Source: Guyanagaster necrorhizus
Lineage: Eukaryota > Basidiomycota > Agaricomycetes > Agaricales > Physalacriaceae
Assembly (NCBI RefSeq): GCF_019112545.1
Contig: NW_025064884.1
Span: forward strand, 1,290,141 to 1,354,140
Direction of reading: 5' to 3'
Length of the DNA: 64,000 nucleotides
The notes under the pieces are model-generated. The model ran no database searches, had not been told where the DNA came from, and saw nothing but the letters and a program-made list of their open reading frames with translations. The translations under genes and the position numbers were made by a program. Shown piece after piece: positions 48,246 through 59,717 of this stretch. The number at the start of each line of letters is the position of its first letter. Position 1 is the first letter of the stretch.

Positions 48246-48695
48246 TTATGGGCAGCAGCTTCTCAGCGGAGTCAACACTACAGAACATCCTTTGCCATGG
48301 GTAGGGTATACGACGTCGAGGTCGAATGTGAATTATATCACCATATGATGAATGAAGCGTCAGAAGTGAGTTCTAAGTACGATTCTGTCGGCATTCTGTA
48401 CAGTTACGTTTTAGCTTTCAGATTGCACACGAGAAAAAAAACTACCTTGTATGTATAGCTACAGGGGAGCTAGTGACTTTAAATCATCGGAATGACCTCT
48501 CGCACATACTGCTTTATACCAATCTAAGAACAGGTTTTCAAGCATTTCCCGCTTTGAATGGGTTAAGTGGCCATAGTCAACAATGCGCAAGAAACTGCTC
48601 TATAGGTGCGGCGAAAAGGCAGTATTAGGCTGCACGCCCCGAAAGATGTCCTACATGATTGTGCAATAGTATGCAAGTTCGTCCGAGTCCTCCAC

Positions 48696-49796
48696 TCATT
48701 CCAGGCCTACATTGCCACACAAGCGTCGATTATCCCACACTGGGCATATACGTGAGCCTTCCCAGTCTAATAACCCCACGACTTTGCTTGGATTGTCAGC
48801 CGAGACAACAATATTCGCCAATTGAAAGTCATCGTGAAACAAAACGTAAGGATTGTCGGGGGGGTCTAGAATGTCATCTTGCAAACCACTGATACCCTCA
48901 GCCAACAGAGAAAGCCAATTCTGGGCATCCTCGAGCGATGTGTCCTCCAAGCCGCCACAATATTTTCCGACCTCCCTCTGCTTCTGCCAGTCTTGAGGAC
49001 GCTCTTGTACGAATTTCAATTCTGCATATACATTTGCCAGCATGTAGTCCTTCGTGGACTTGAAAGGTCCACAGTCAGGGCCAAGTAGGGACGGACGCGT
49101 GCATGAATGGCTGAGTGGACCGACAGTTCCTGCTTCATCAAGAAGAGACCCGATAAAAGGAAACTCCAGTTTCAGCAGCTCAGCTTGAAATCCAAACAAT
49201 TGACGGGCGACTTTCTCGCGGCTCTCGCGCTGTAAATTATACCAGACTTCCCCTAGGGAAGAGCCGACAATCTACAAGGGGTGTATATAAAAGCATTCAG
49301 TAAGATAATAGATGCAGCTAGCCTACCCTGTCTGTGAGCATGAAACGCGTCCCAACAGCATTGGTCGCGTCAAATTCGGCTAGATGGACATGTGGAACAG
49401 AAGTATGGGCTTTGACGGATTGCATAGTGGCCACCTGTGGATATATCAATATAATAAGCAGACATGGTACTTGAAGGACACACCTCAGACTTCGTACGGT
49501 ATGCTAGGATTTCGTTGGGCTCGCCGCCATCTTGTCCGGAACGGCTGCCACTCAGGCGAGCAATAAGTTCTTGTCCGTCCTCAAACGATAGAACAAATAC
49601 CTTGGAAAATATCATCGATTTCTGTATCTACTCTGTTATATATTTCATAATATGGATGTACTCACTGTATTGTGTCGCCTTGTGCGATGGCTTCGTAACC
49701 AGTGCACTGGACACCTCGATGTTCTGATGCTCTTTGCTGAAGGGCGTCGAAGTTGAATTTAGAAATAGACGCATGGTAAAGATCAAGAATGTTCAT
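48696..49796 (-). pseudogene. APH-like phosphotransferase gene, probably broken
   Basis: Family: aminoglycoside phosphotransferase/choline kinase-like kinases of unknown substrate. Exons visible: 49796-49666, about 49612 to 49480 (KVFVLSFEDGQELIARLSGS, the ATP-binding part), a third exon ending TDR before 49325, and a last one from about 49273. The catalytic loop reads LFHDDFQLANIVV and the metal-binding motif LLDWEGS. Two problems: exon 1 ends in phase 2, and I found no acceptor that continues the frame into exon 2; and the protein stops about 13 residues after DWEGS, where relatives continue much further. I therefore call it a probable pseudogene, though a missed small exon is possible. Confidence 0.6.
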
Positions 49797-51976
49797 TGCC
49801 GAGAAAATCCATGACCACTTCAACTTGAAAAGCTCGTCGCACCATCACTGCTGGGACCGGTACATTTTCTCAGCAGAAAAATAAGACCTGAAAATGTTGC
49901 GACATTTCATTCAATTTTACAATAGTAAAAATGAGTTCAGTAAAATGAGTTGATAAATGAGATCATTTCCATATTCTTTTCGGTAAAGGAAAACAGCAGG
50001 GAAAATTGAATTGAAAAAGGCATCCCTCACTGCCAGAACAAAGGAAACTACTCTTCATTTTCAGAAAAGAGTTTGTTTTTGGCATATAAAAAGAGTGCCA
50101 AAAATAGCAAGTTTTCATCATGTTTTCCTTATCCCGTTTTTGCAGCATATAAAGGTAATTGAAAGTCACAACATTTTCAGAATGTCTGTGCTGAAAAGGA
50201 ACTGGCCCCAGCAGTGCATGTACTTTTTTTCCAATTTTTTTTTCTATTTCCGATAACGATCATGTGGTACCTCCTTCTTGATCCTGGACACCAACCAATA
50301 ACCATGTCACTGTATCATACACATGCATTAACTGTTGAATAAGGGAGTAGATTACCAAGTGACAGGAAACCCTTGAAGGCAAATGCACAAGGGTGTCCCA
50401 CGCTACATACAGCTTTTATACTACTTTAGAGAGACATACTAGAATCTTCAAGCAAAGAAAAGAAAATTGGCTGAGTAATGCACATCACAATGGTTACCAA
50501 TCCCGATGGTGAGTCTGGCGAGTGTGGCGCTTGCGATGATCGGCACCAAAAATAGCACATTAACTGTGGATTAGTCACTTCCTTCATCTGAGCTACAACT
50601 ACAAAATCTCAAATCCATACGTAACTCAACGACGTTTCACAAATTCTACGCGGGTTACGGCCGTTGTTCGACTCTGACGCTGGCATTGATGATAGAAGTT
50701 TCGGGACTCTTCTTGGTCTTTCGCCGTGTCTGTACCCATCGGAATGCGGCATCTATTAATTACTGGGGTCTGTTTTGGTATCCACCTCTTTTCATCAGAC
50801 CATCTCTGTGTTATGTCTTCTGAGTCTCCCTCGACAATCGTGCTCGGAGACTCTTAAACGGAAGAATCCAGGTATAAAAAGCTGATTTTGACGTCCATAG
50901 AAAGGCCGATGATAATGCTCAAACCTGTTCATTTCCAGTAAATTCGAGGGTTATCAGATATCAGAATCACAGTTGCAAGGAGACTCTTTCTTCTTACACT
51001 GATGCTCTCGGTCAACTCACATGCAGGGTATCTACTAATAGAAATCTTGTTTTTCCAATTCAGTTTTGCAATACCACAGAACTGGATACCACAGGAATTG
51101 ATATAGCATGTGTTCCGGATCCGGAAGAGTTTCTTATAACAACTTGCGTATCTGATGGATCAAGCTTACAAGGTCAACGCTGAATTCTTCCTTTAACGTG
51201 CCATCAAATGTTCAAATTTTTTCACCGCTCACTATCCGGCGTTGATGAAACCCCACCATCTGTTCCCTCAGCTTGTGGCCATGTTCCGTGATAGCCAGCG
51301 GTGCTCCTTGGGGCGAATACTAGTTTCTAAACCTCTCACACCAATCTTACACTGATTGCGATCTACAGCTTGAAACACGGCGAGCTCGTCACCTGTCGGT
51401 GCGCGTCATCGCTTTGGACATGATCTTATTTCTTCTCACAGTTTATCTACGAGGTATGATAGCCGTTTGCACACAGGTTGACAGTCTGCGATGAGACAAG
51501 AAGTATCGGATTTTGTCATTAATCGAGGATTTGAGACTTGCAAAGTGTCGAAGCCACTCCAGGATCCCCAAATAGCTTTAACCGCCATAAATTCGAGGGA
51601 CACCCATAAACTCCTGAATCCCGAGTCCGCAATGCCTTGCTTATGCGGAAGTTCAAAGATTTCCCTCCACTCACAAAAGAAGCGCGTTACTGTCAAGCTG
51701 TATGCAAACGGCGGGTGTAATTTTACGTGGCTAAACTTACAATCATCATCAACCTGGGCGGGAAGCTCTTCCGACGTCGAGGATTGAAATGGAATGATGG
51801 GTCAATGCGGTGACCACATTGAGCATCGCTAACATTGGTTGGTTTACTCAGCTCCGTTTTTTTGGTATGATGAAACCTGGGTATTCGAGCGCCTTTCAGA
51901 TTTCTCACGGTGACTGTCGAAAATATATGTACAGGCTCTTTCTTTTCAGAACCGTGAAAACGACGCCATATACAAC
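49797..51976. other. Long intergenic stretch, no gene recognised
   Basis: The part 49880-50310 is AT-rich with homopolymer runs. Around 50480-51180 there are scattered splice-like signals and short frames, for example a start at 50491 followed by a GTGAGT donor, which could be a decayed or unfamiliar gene. No domain was recognised. Confidence 0.4.
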
Positions 51977-53292
51977 ATGCAGCCCGTCCCCGCAGATTAT
52001 CCCATAGAAAGGCTGTAAGTTATAAAATTGAAATTGAGTGGTATGAATTGAATCATATCATTTCAGGTCTGGACCTTTGGTTCGTCAAGTTTTGTGTCTA
52101 ATCTATTCAGAACCTAACACAGCAATCCAGATCGTTGCCTGTCTCTTGCACTGGGGACTCTTCGGGACTCTTTCTGTGCAGCTGTGTGCGTCGCTCTGAG
52201 CCATTCTAGCAGATTGTTTCTAATGCATTCTCGTTAGATTTGTATTATCTGGCATTTCCGAAAGACAGAAAATTTATAAAATATCTCGTCTATGGCATCT
52301 ACATTGCCGAGTTCGTTCAGACGATGCTCGTCACCCGCGACGCCTTTGCAGAGTTCGGGTACGGCTTCGGTGACATTAATGCCCTGACTGGAATGTATTT
52401 TAATTGGCTAACTGTCCCCATCATGAGCGCTGCTGGTGCGTGTAGAACATGGTCTGCTCTTTTTCTGTTACTCATCGTGAGTACAGTTGCTTGTGTCGGG
52501 CAGGTCTTCTATGCATATCGAATTTTCATATTGTCGAAGTCACGAACTGTCCCCATATTCGTCATCTGTGTTCGTTGCCGTGATCTTTCTCTGTTCCGGT
52601 CTAGCTCATCTATTTACAGGTGTCCTTGACCAGTTCTGTAGCAGCTATAATCACGGGCGTCTACTGTTTCCAAGCAGGCAACATCACTGAACCCAATAAC
52701 CGGAGGATGTCCATCGCTGTCGGAGTATGTAATCGTCTAGGCGTCCCGAGTTCATTGTGCTGACTCATGCATAGATTTGGTGCGGAGCCTCCGCTCTGTG
52801 TGATATCGTCATCGCCATCTGTATGACTTACTATGTGAGCTTCTCCCTTCTTTCGGTTATCTTTCATTGGTGTTGATGCTGTTGAGCAGCTTATACGCAG
52901 CAGTACTAGTTTTCCCCAGACCCGAATTCTGATCACAAAACTAATTCGTCTTACCATTGAAACGGGATCTGTGACGGGTATTTGCTCCCTACTATCCACC
53001 GTTGTCACAAGATTAACCCTGCCTACGTTTAGCTGTTGTTGCTCTGGTCAACCTTATCCTCTTTTTTGCCTTCCCTCATCAGGCTTTCTATGGGACACCA
53101 GCCCTTATCATGCCCAAGTTGTATGCTAATACCGTCTATATGATGCTGAATTCACGAATCCGAATTATGGGTGGACGTGATACCTATACGTCTTCTACCG
53201 ATATGAGCATTACGTCAACTATGATGGAGGATATCACCTTCATTTCGACACAGGGCACACTGCGAACGGACGAGGTGCAAAGACGACTGTAG
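51977..53292 (+). pseudogene. DUF6534-type seven-helix membrane protein 1, apparently frameshifted
   Basis: A multi-exon gene. Exons 51977-52014, 52067-52079 (13 bp), 52131-52185 and one from 52238 give an N-terminus typical of the family: LLHWGLFGTLSVQLYLYYLA, then YGIYIAEFVQTMLVTRDAF. Later exons encode IWCGASALCDIVIAICMTYY, RLTIETGSVTAVVALVNLIL and a C-terminal tail with LYANTVYMMLNSRIRI, ending at 53292. Seven hydrophobic helices are expected, and the function of the family is unknown. Between about 52555 and 52630 the frame has to change twice (after RTVPIF, and after LFTGVL) to keep family-like sequence. This means either two 1-bp insertions in the gene or sequence errors. Confidence 0.72.
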
Positions 53293-53722
53293 GTGGTGGC
53301 AATATTCAACGATGGTTGTGAAATGGGTCGGATGAATGTCAGTCCGCAATGATTCCTGCGCTTTATTGGAGCTGATTTCCCCCCTTCAAAGACAAACCAC
53401 AGGAGGGAATCAGGGGCTATGTCGTGTAATGTTAGATTACATTCTCTGAGCCAACAAAGTGTACGAGATCCTGTCCCGGTTTATTTATCTCGCCTTGTTA
53501 TAATAAAGCGGTGCTCTTGTTTGAGAAGCAAAGCTTCGATAACGCGTCAAGATGGAATCAGGGTAGGGTCGGACGGAAAGAGAATATCATGGGCAATATC
53601 GACGCGTCTGCAGTCGAATTTGCAGCACAGGTCGCTTGGAAAAAGTTAGAGATTTTCGTAGATTGGAAGGGTACCTTTAGGCCGGGCTCGGAGATTGCCG
53701 AAGTTGATCTTTCCTTCCTACC

Positions 53723-54797
53723 ATGTTCTACATCATCGGTCTTGGGCTCTGCGATGAAAAAGATGTCACCGTTCGCGGACTCGAAGTAATTATTCAGTGT
53801 GTCTTAACTGGCCCATTTCTTACTGTTTTCCAGGCCATTAAAAGCTCTTCACGCGTATACTTGGAAGCTTATACCAGCATCTTGATGGTACAAAAAGACA
53901 GACTGGTATGATAGCCATTCACTACCATGTTCCTTGAGCCGACGTATGCAAGGAAGCATTCTACGACAAACCACTGATACTCGCCGACCGGGACATGGTG
54001 GAAACGGAGAGCGATGAAATACTAGCCAATGCAGACAGGGAAGACGTATCCCTGTTGGTTGTTGGGGATCCGTTTGGGTGGGTGGCACGCTTTTTTCTTT
54101 CGTAGCAAATTCACAACAGATGTTGCAGGGCAACAACGCATACCGACATCATCCTTCGTGCTCGCGGCCTGGGCATCCCTACCCGTGTGATCCACAATGC
54201 ATCGATAATGAACGCAGTGGGCGCATGCGGCCTCCAGCTCTACAACTTTGGCCAGACTGTCTCCCTCGTCTTCCTCACAGAGACATGGAAACCCGACAGT
54301 TTCTATGACAGAATCAAGGAGAACGCAGATCTCGGACTGCACACGCTCGTGTTGCTGGATATAAAGGTCAAGGAGCAAAGTGAGGAGAATCTGGCTCGGT
54401 GAGGGACTTTTCCTCTCCCACACTCATATCTTAATACTGTATCAGCGGTCGGAAGATCTACGAACCACCTCGATACATGTCGATACGACAAGCTGTTTCT
54501 CAACTTATAGAGATCGAGTCTGTAAGGCAGACGGGTACGTTATCTCCTGATACGACACTCGCAGTTGCACTTTCTCGCGTTGGCGGTGGAAGCGACAATC
54601 AGAAGATCGTCGCTGGTACCCTGACCGACTTGGTAAACCATCGAGAAGATGCGTTTGGAGATCCTCTGCATAGTCTCGTCATTGTCGGCAAACGACTTCA
54701 CCACCTGGAGGTGGAGTATGCCCAGGACTTTGCTGTTGATACCGAGAGATGGAGAACGACGGCGAAGCAGGTCTACGGATGCGCACTGGATCCATGA
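53723..54797 (+). CDS. DPH5: Diphthine methyl ester synthase
   Basis: Five exons (53723-53785, 53834-53905, 53953-54077, 54129-54398, 54446-54797) join in phase to 293 residues, close to the usual length. The enzyme is an S-adenosylmethionine-dependent methyltransferase acting in the cytosol, which methylates the histidine-derived side chain on translation factor EF2 during diphthamide synthesis. Seen: [20 protein letters not shown] at the start, [11 protein letters not shown], the hallmark [48 protein letters not shown], and PRYMS near the middle. All introns are 47-51 bp with GT-AG ends. The gene looks intact. A decayed partial copy lies 6 kb to the left. Confidence 0.96.
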
Positions 54798-54967
54798 GGA
54801 GCAGATTTATAGCTGCATACGTTTTAGCATATGGTGTTGAAGCTAACCGCTCGCATCTTCGCCCTTGACCTACTATCTATTACTTGAAAGGGCTATCACA
54901 TGGGAGTAATGTCTGTCTATCTCTTTCAGAGGTGTTCTTCCACAACAGAATGCGCTTATGCCGTTAG

Positions 54968-55688
54968 ATGATATTGGAACAACCATGGTTTCGCGCCACT
55001 GACGTGTACCGTATTTCTATAACCACGACACAACCTTCAAGCTTATTAGATGTTCAAGACACTACGGCCAGCAGTAAGACCCCTAATTTCGTGATGGAAA
55101 CCTCCCCCCTGTCCTTGCCGCAACAGCGGTCACTACTGCGTCTCTGTCGTCGTGCTTCTCACATTCCGTCGACAAACTGTGACGTGATAACACTTGTAAG
55201 CCAGATTCGGGCCAGTCAGTGGAGCACTGTGTGGAAGAGCCGAGCTGAAGACCGTGAGGAGCTGTTTATCATTAACCTTGTGCCAGAAACCCACTCGGAC
55301 ATGATTTGGCGGGAGTTTTACACGTACGAGGTGGTCCTCAAGGGAAGTCCTGTTGTTCCCAGGTTTCATGGGATGTTCCAAAGACCCATTGGCGATTGGT
55401 TTGCTTTCTGCCTTGAGGATGTTGGGGACAATCTAGAGAAAATATATGGCCTAGGTTGGTCCGAGGTAAAGAGGTCCATGCCCAGGGTGCAATGGTGAGT
55501 GATTTGTCTTCAAATATCATTCCTTGACTGGCACCTTCAGGCGAAAATTTCTAGAGTCGGTGAAACAATTACACCCCTTGGGCATCATGCGTGGTGATCT
55601 TGAGCCACGGAACGTGGCACAAATAGCTCAGGGCTTTAAATTCTTCGATTTTGGACGGTCGGAGCTGCACCACTGTCAGCGTGATTAG
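54968..55688 (+). CDS. Protein-kinase-like protein, probably non-canonical
   Basis: Two exons, 54968-55494 and 55541-55688, give about 224 residues. The fold looks kinase-like: an N-lobe with a beta-strand pattern (ASQWSTVWKSR), an alpha-C-like region (REFYTYEVVL), a hinge region (DWFAFCLEDVGDN), a catalytic loop read as MRGDLEPRNVA, and FKFFDFGRSE in place of the DFG segment. The usual HRD/HGD His is Arg here, and there is no standard Gly-rich loop. Such short kinase-like proteins are common in Agaricomycetes and their role is unknown. The start is uncertain. It follows DPH5 by 170 bp on the same strand. Confidence 0.65.
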
Positions 55689-56201
55689 TGTGACGCGCCG
55701 CAAAATTTGCTGAATATAGAGCTATCATCCAATATTGTTATTTTATCGCTATATTAGTGGATGGCATAAACAGGGTCCTGCTAATTTGCGGAGAAATCTG
55801 CAGCGGACTGTATGCGTTGGCGAACATGCCATGATTCGGGGAACTTTTCATTGGACTTTTAAATGATTGTATATACCGCACTAGTTGTGACTTGCAAAGG
55901 AACAGTCTCAATTTGAACATCACTGTCACTGAAAACATCTTCATCGACTTCCTTTTCATCTTGTATATCCTCTAGTGGCGGAAGCATGAAGAGGTCAGGA
56001 GGAGGATTTGCGACACTGTGTCCTGGAATCAATTTAGAGCATATTATTCCAACAAGTATGGCCAGGAAAGGCTTTCGTTGGATATTAGCGTCGAACTGTG
56101 TGAGCACTTTGTTTGGATCAGGATGCAAAGGGGTGCTGTGGAAAGTTTGAATATAGATAGAAGGTGGATATATCCCGGGCGCAACGCACTCTTAGACCGG
56201 A
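55689..56201. other. Intergenic, no gene seen
   Basis: Only short frames. A minus-strand frame at 55859-56128 has one hydrophobic stretch and an acidic tail, but no splice link to a gene was found. Confidence 0.35.
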
Positions 56202-56905
56202 CTAGAAGAGATCGATGAAATGCTTGTCGAGCCCAGCGATGATGAAAGTCTCACTTAGTTGGGCGGCAATTGCAATGTACCCGGCAAAAAAAACCCGTAC
56301 TATACGCGAGAAGTAATCATTGGCAGCGCAAACTAGACTGTGTAAAATGGCGACAGAGGACAGCACTCGGTGGGGACTAACCTTGATGGCCATGGTAGCG
56401 GCGCCTTCTCGTTTTCTCGGACAGGTGTGATAGTAAAGTCGCCCTTTTGTGAAAACAGGAGTTTCCTGACAGGTTGGAGGACCAGAGTGAATGCGCTTTC
56501 GAGATGGACAGCGTTAGATATGGCATCAACGACAGGTTCTCGCTCTCTGGTAGCATATTGGCCATACAGGCTCACGCTGTTTTCATCCTCGAGCTCCAAG
56601 AATCGCATAGTATGAAGGGTCTGTCGCATCGACTCGCAAGAAACATCGTCAATATCGGAGTCAGCCACCGTTGAAGTCAAATACTCTGCCAGTCTAGGGA
56701 GGAGAGTATCATCTAATCGGCTTAGGAGTGGTCGATCCGACGGAGACGTCAAGATGTCATGGGTGGTATAGGCAGCCGTTGTCGCCCCTATGTACGGATC
56801 TGGCCCGAGGAGAGGTGGGAGAGGAAGGAACGTCAAGAAATCTCGAATGTTGGCGGGAAAGGCAACCATGGTTGAATAACGGATAGCAGAGACGGGTCGA
56901 GGCAA
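56202..56905 (-). CDS. Unrecognised protein, two exons, 5' end uncertain
   Basis: A 5' exon, open from above 56905 down to 56382, and a 3' exon, 56337-56202, join in phase through a 44-bp intron (GTTAGT...ACACAG). From the first ATG at 56869 the protein has 207 residues; the frame is open further upstream without an ATG, so another 5' exon is likely. Seen: a Pro-rich start (LPLPPLLGPDP), a helical middle with many acidic residues, PLPWPSRL-like sequence at the splice and a weakly hydrophobic C-terminus (YIAIAAQLSETFIIAGLD). No family recognised. Confidence 0.5.
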
Positions 56906-57649
56906 GCTACCCAGGATTTCAAACTCCGAGTGTTTGCCGAGGTGTAGCCGACCGCGTGAAAGCGTGTACCGTGTTCGCGCCGTTGATCAATGACGTATTT
57001 TCGATCGTCCAAAATCAAAGAACTTGGAGTGTACGACAAAATGTTTATCTAACGCAGATCCCTCCAAACTGAACCAAATTCATATATCATATAACGCCTA
57101 ACGGGGGGTCTGAACTGACAATTCAGCACGTCAAGGAAGGCTTCAATATTTTGGCTCAGTAAAGCTATTGGTGACATATAATACTCCTCTCTAGTCGTTC
57201 TGCTCCCAGAATTTCTTGTCATGCCAACAGTCCTCAAATCATATGATTTCTCCTTCCTATGCCATCATCCAAGAGGTGTCTCTACTCACCTGATGATTCC
57301 ACGGTGCTATAATCCACCAACGCAGCTTGTGTAATGCTTCCATCATCCCTGCCGAGCCGAACCAAATGAACTTCAGCTAAGCCCTAATGCCTCACATGGG
57401 TCCATGAACTGACAGCGGAGTGAACTTCCCTAACGCCTCACCTTAGGTGAACTTTTGGTCGTAATGGTACACTGGTGTGATTTCTTCAGCAGTTTGCGTC
57501 ACGTTTCATGGCTCAAAATTACCATGTACGATATCCAAAGTTTCATTCGCCTGATTCATTGTTCTTTCCCACACCTTTAACACTCGAAAGAGTTATTCAT
57601 GTGCAGTAATATCATACACTTACTCGACAACTACTGTCTCGAAACTTAA

Positions 57650-59119
57650 TCACCTCCCTATAGCCTTGTTCCATCTACTCATACAGGAATATCCATTACG
57701 ATCTATCATTCGAGGTCAGCAAACACTTCACTTAAAATGCGAAAGAATCGCTCACCAAAACTCTGGTCCCTTTCACAGGTGCACATACCCCGCCTCCACG
57801 TTTCTTCGTCCCGCGGACAATGCGTGTACGGGAAATGCTCATATCCAATCTCATCAAAGAATTGAATCTGATCTTTGCTTGCAAACAAAGCGGCAGCTAT
57901 ACTGTGCACTGGGGCATCACCCCATCGTTCGTAGTAGAACCCACCCTGGGCCTCGAGGTAGTCAAAAAACGCCGTGTATGCCGTCCCTCGCCAAAAGTTC
58001 ATATCTGCGATTTCAAAATTGCTCCAGACTGCCACAAGTGTGAGCGATGGAAAGAAGCACTTGAGCGAAGAACTTACAGTGGCAGAGATTATATGTCGTA
58101 CCGCCGTCGTCCGAGAGGAAATCTATCGCGTTGTTCTCTGCGACGAATTCGGGGTGCAAATCGACGAAATCTTTGACGTGTTTCCATAGCGTGGGTATCG
58201 TCTTTTTGAATTCGTACATCGTGATCGTGAAGCCGTAAATCTTCTTGTGCTCCTCCATATACACAAATGGGTCAAAGTTTATATCACAGTGAAAATGGAC
58301 GTTAGGTCTGTCATCTAGTAAGCATCATCGAAATCCAAGCTGATATGAGCGTACTCAATTCGCCAGTACCAGCGGTACTTTTTTACAAGGTCATGCTTAA
58401 AGAAGAAACCCGAGTTGAAACGGCACATATTCCGGTAGGCTATGCTACCTATCTCGCCATTTTTAGCATGGATGTATGACACAGAAGAATGAGTGATATA
58501 CCGCCATAGATGACTCTCTGGGACACCATCTTATTACGCGCCTGTGTCGCTTTATCTTCATCTATCCAGTCCGGCTGGAACCAATGGTCATGGGGTATCA
58601 AGCCAAACTCCATCTTCGCAGAAGTAAGCACAGAGACTCGTCTGCAAGAAGTTAGTCGGATAGCTTATAGAAGTAGAGAAGACTCGCCTTTTGAAATCAT
58701 CAGTAAACTCTACTTCGTTCAGAAGAACGTAAGGGTAGTTATACCGTCGATTGAATCTGGCTTCGATCTCGCGGATGCTTCCGATTATCCTTGTGAGGTC
58801 GCTGTTTCGACAGAGGATAACGAACGCCGCGTTGGCACGTTGTCCGGGTGCGGTTTCATTCCGAAGATTCGATGGTGTGTAATATTTTAGTGGAACAAGA
58901 TTCTTGTCCACGAATGCTGGCGTTTTACTCTCGCCACGAAAATGCGACGCGATATTGTTGAGTGATGTTATGCGGCCATACTCCTGGTGCGTGAAAGACA
59001 GTATATAATGAAAACTTATCTGCGATACGAAAATAGTCAGTGAATATGCTTCATGAAAGAGAAATACTGCGCACGATAGCACTCAGGACGAGATAAAGAT
59101 ATCGCGATGCCGTATTCAT
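57650..59119 (-). CDS. GT15 alpha-1,2-mannosyltransferase 2 (KRE2/MNT1 family)
   Basis: Seven exons (59119-59075, 59019-58688, 58641-58502, 58448-58355, 58307-58078, 58028-57756, 57702-57650) join in phase to 388 residues. The role is the same as for the other GT15 gene: transfer of mannose to O- or N-linked glycans in the Golgi. All family blocks are intact: AAFVILCRNSDL, DHWFQPDWIDEDKA, AYRNMCRFNSGFFFKHDL, PNVHFHCDINFDPF, FLSDDGGTTYNLCH, GGFYYERWGDAPVHSIAAAL, FFDEIGYEHFPYTHCP. The membrane anchor is short (exon 1 codes for 15 residues). One intron (58687-58642) has GC instead of GT at its donor (AAAAG/GCGAGT). Core exon lengths equal sums of exons in the other copy, so the two are paralogues. 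Confidence 0.94.
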
Positions 59120-59717
59120 CGTCACCAGCTTGGGATAGCTGGGAACAAAATTTTACGAGACGTGGTGTGATGGAATGCCAGACAATGTCGGGCAGGAGAG
59201 CCTCGACACCATCGAGCTACAGGTACTGCGCAATAGTTGCGCACCTGCGGAAGCTCGTAGATTTGTTATTCAACTTATGAGCTGCGCCGCATAGAAACAT
59301 AGCCTTGAGGGGCCCCATCCATGATATCTGATGAAAGAACAACACTCTGCTACACGCCAATAAGATTAATTTAACAAATTTTACAGCTGCTGCCAATGCA
59401 CTCGCAAACCAATGATATTGACATTTTGGTGTCAAAGACGCGAATGGCAACGATGGTGCTGTTTTTCAAGTTCTACTTCGCGTTTGTTCCAAGCGCGTAA
59501 GCTCGACTTGAAAGGCATGTGAGTAGTTCAGCGAATGAAAGGATGTTGTAGTGGACCAAGTGTTGATCAAAGAAAGGATTGCAATTGGACCGTTGTCGTG
59601 GGCGGATTTCAGCCAATGGACTCGGACCGCCATCCGCCGTCATTTTCACAATGATGCCACCTCCACCACGACTTGGCTGGCTCTCATTCTTCCTTTCCGC
59701 CTCTTGCAATCTTGCAA

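Noticed and set aside
53511..53722. Open frame just upstream of DPH5
   Set aside because: It overlaps the DPH5 start in another frame, shows no family resemblance and is probably leader sequence.
55859..56128. Minus-strand 89-codon frame with a hydrophobic stretch and acidic tail
   Set aside because: It lies behind the stop of the neighbouring gene, no splice signal links it, and no family was recognised.
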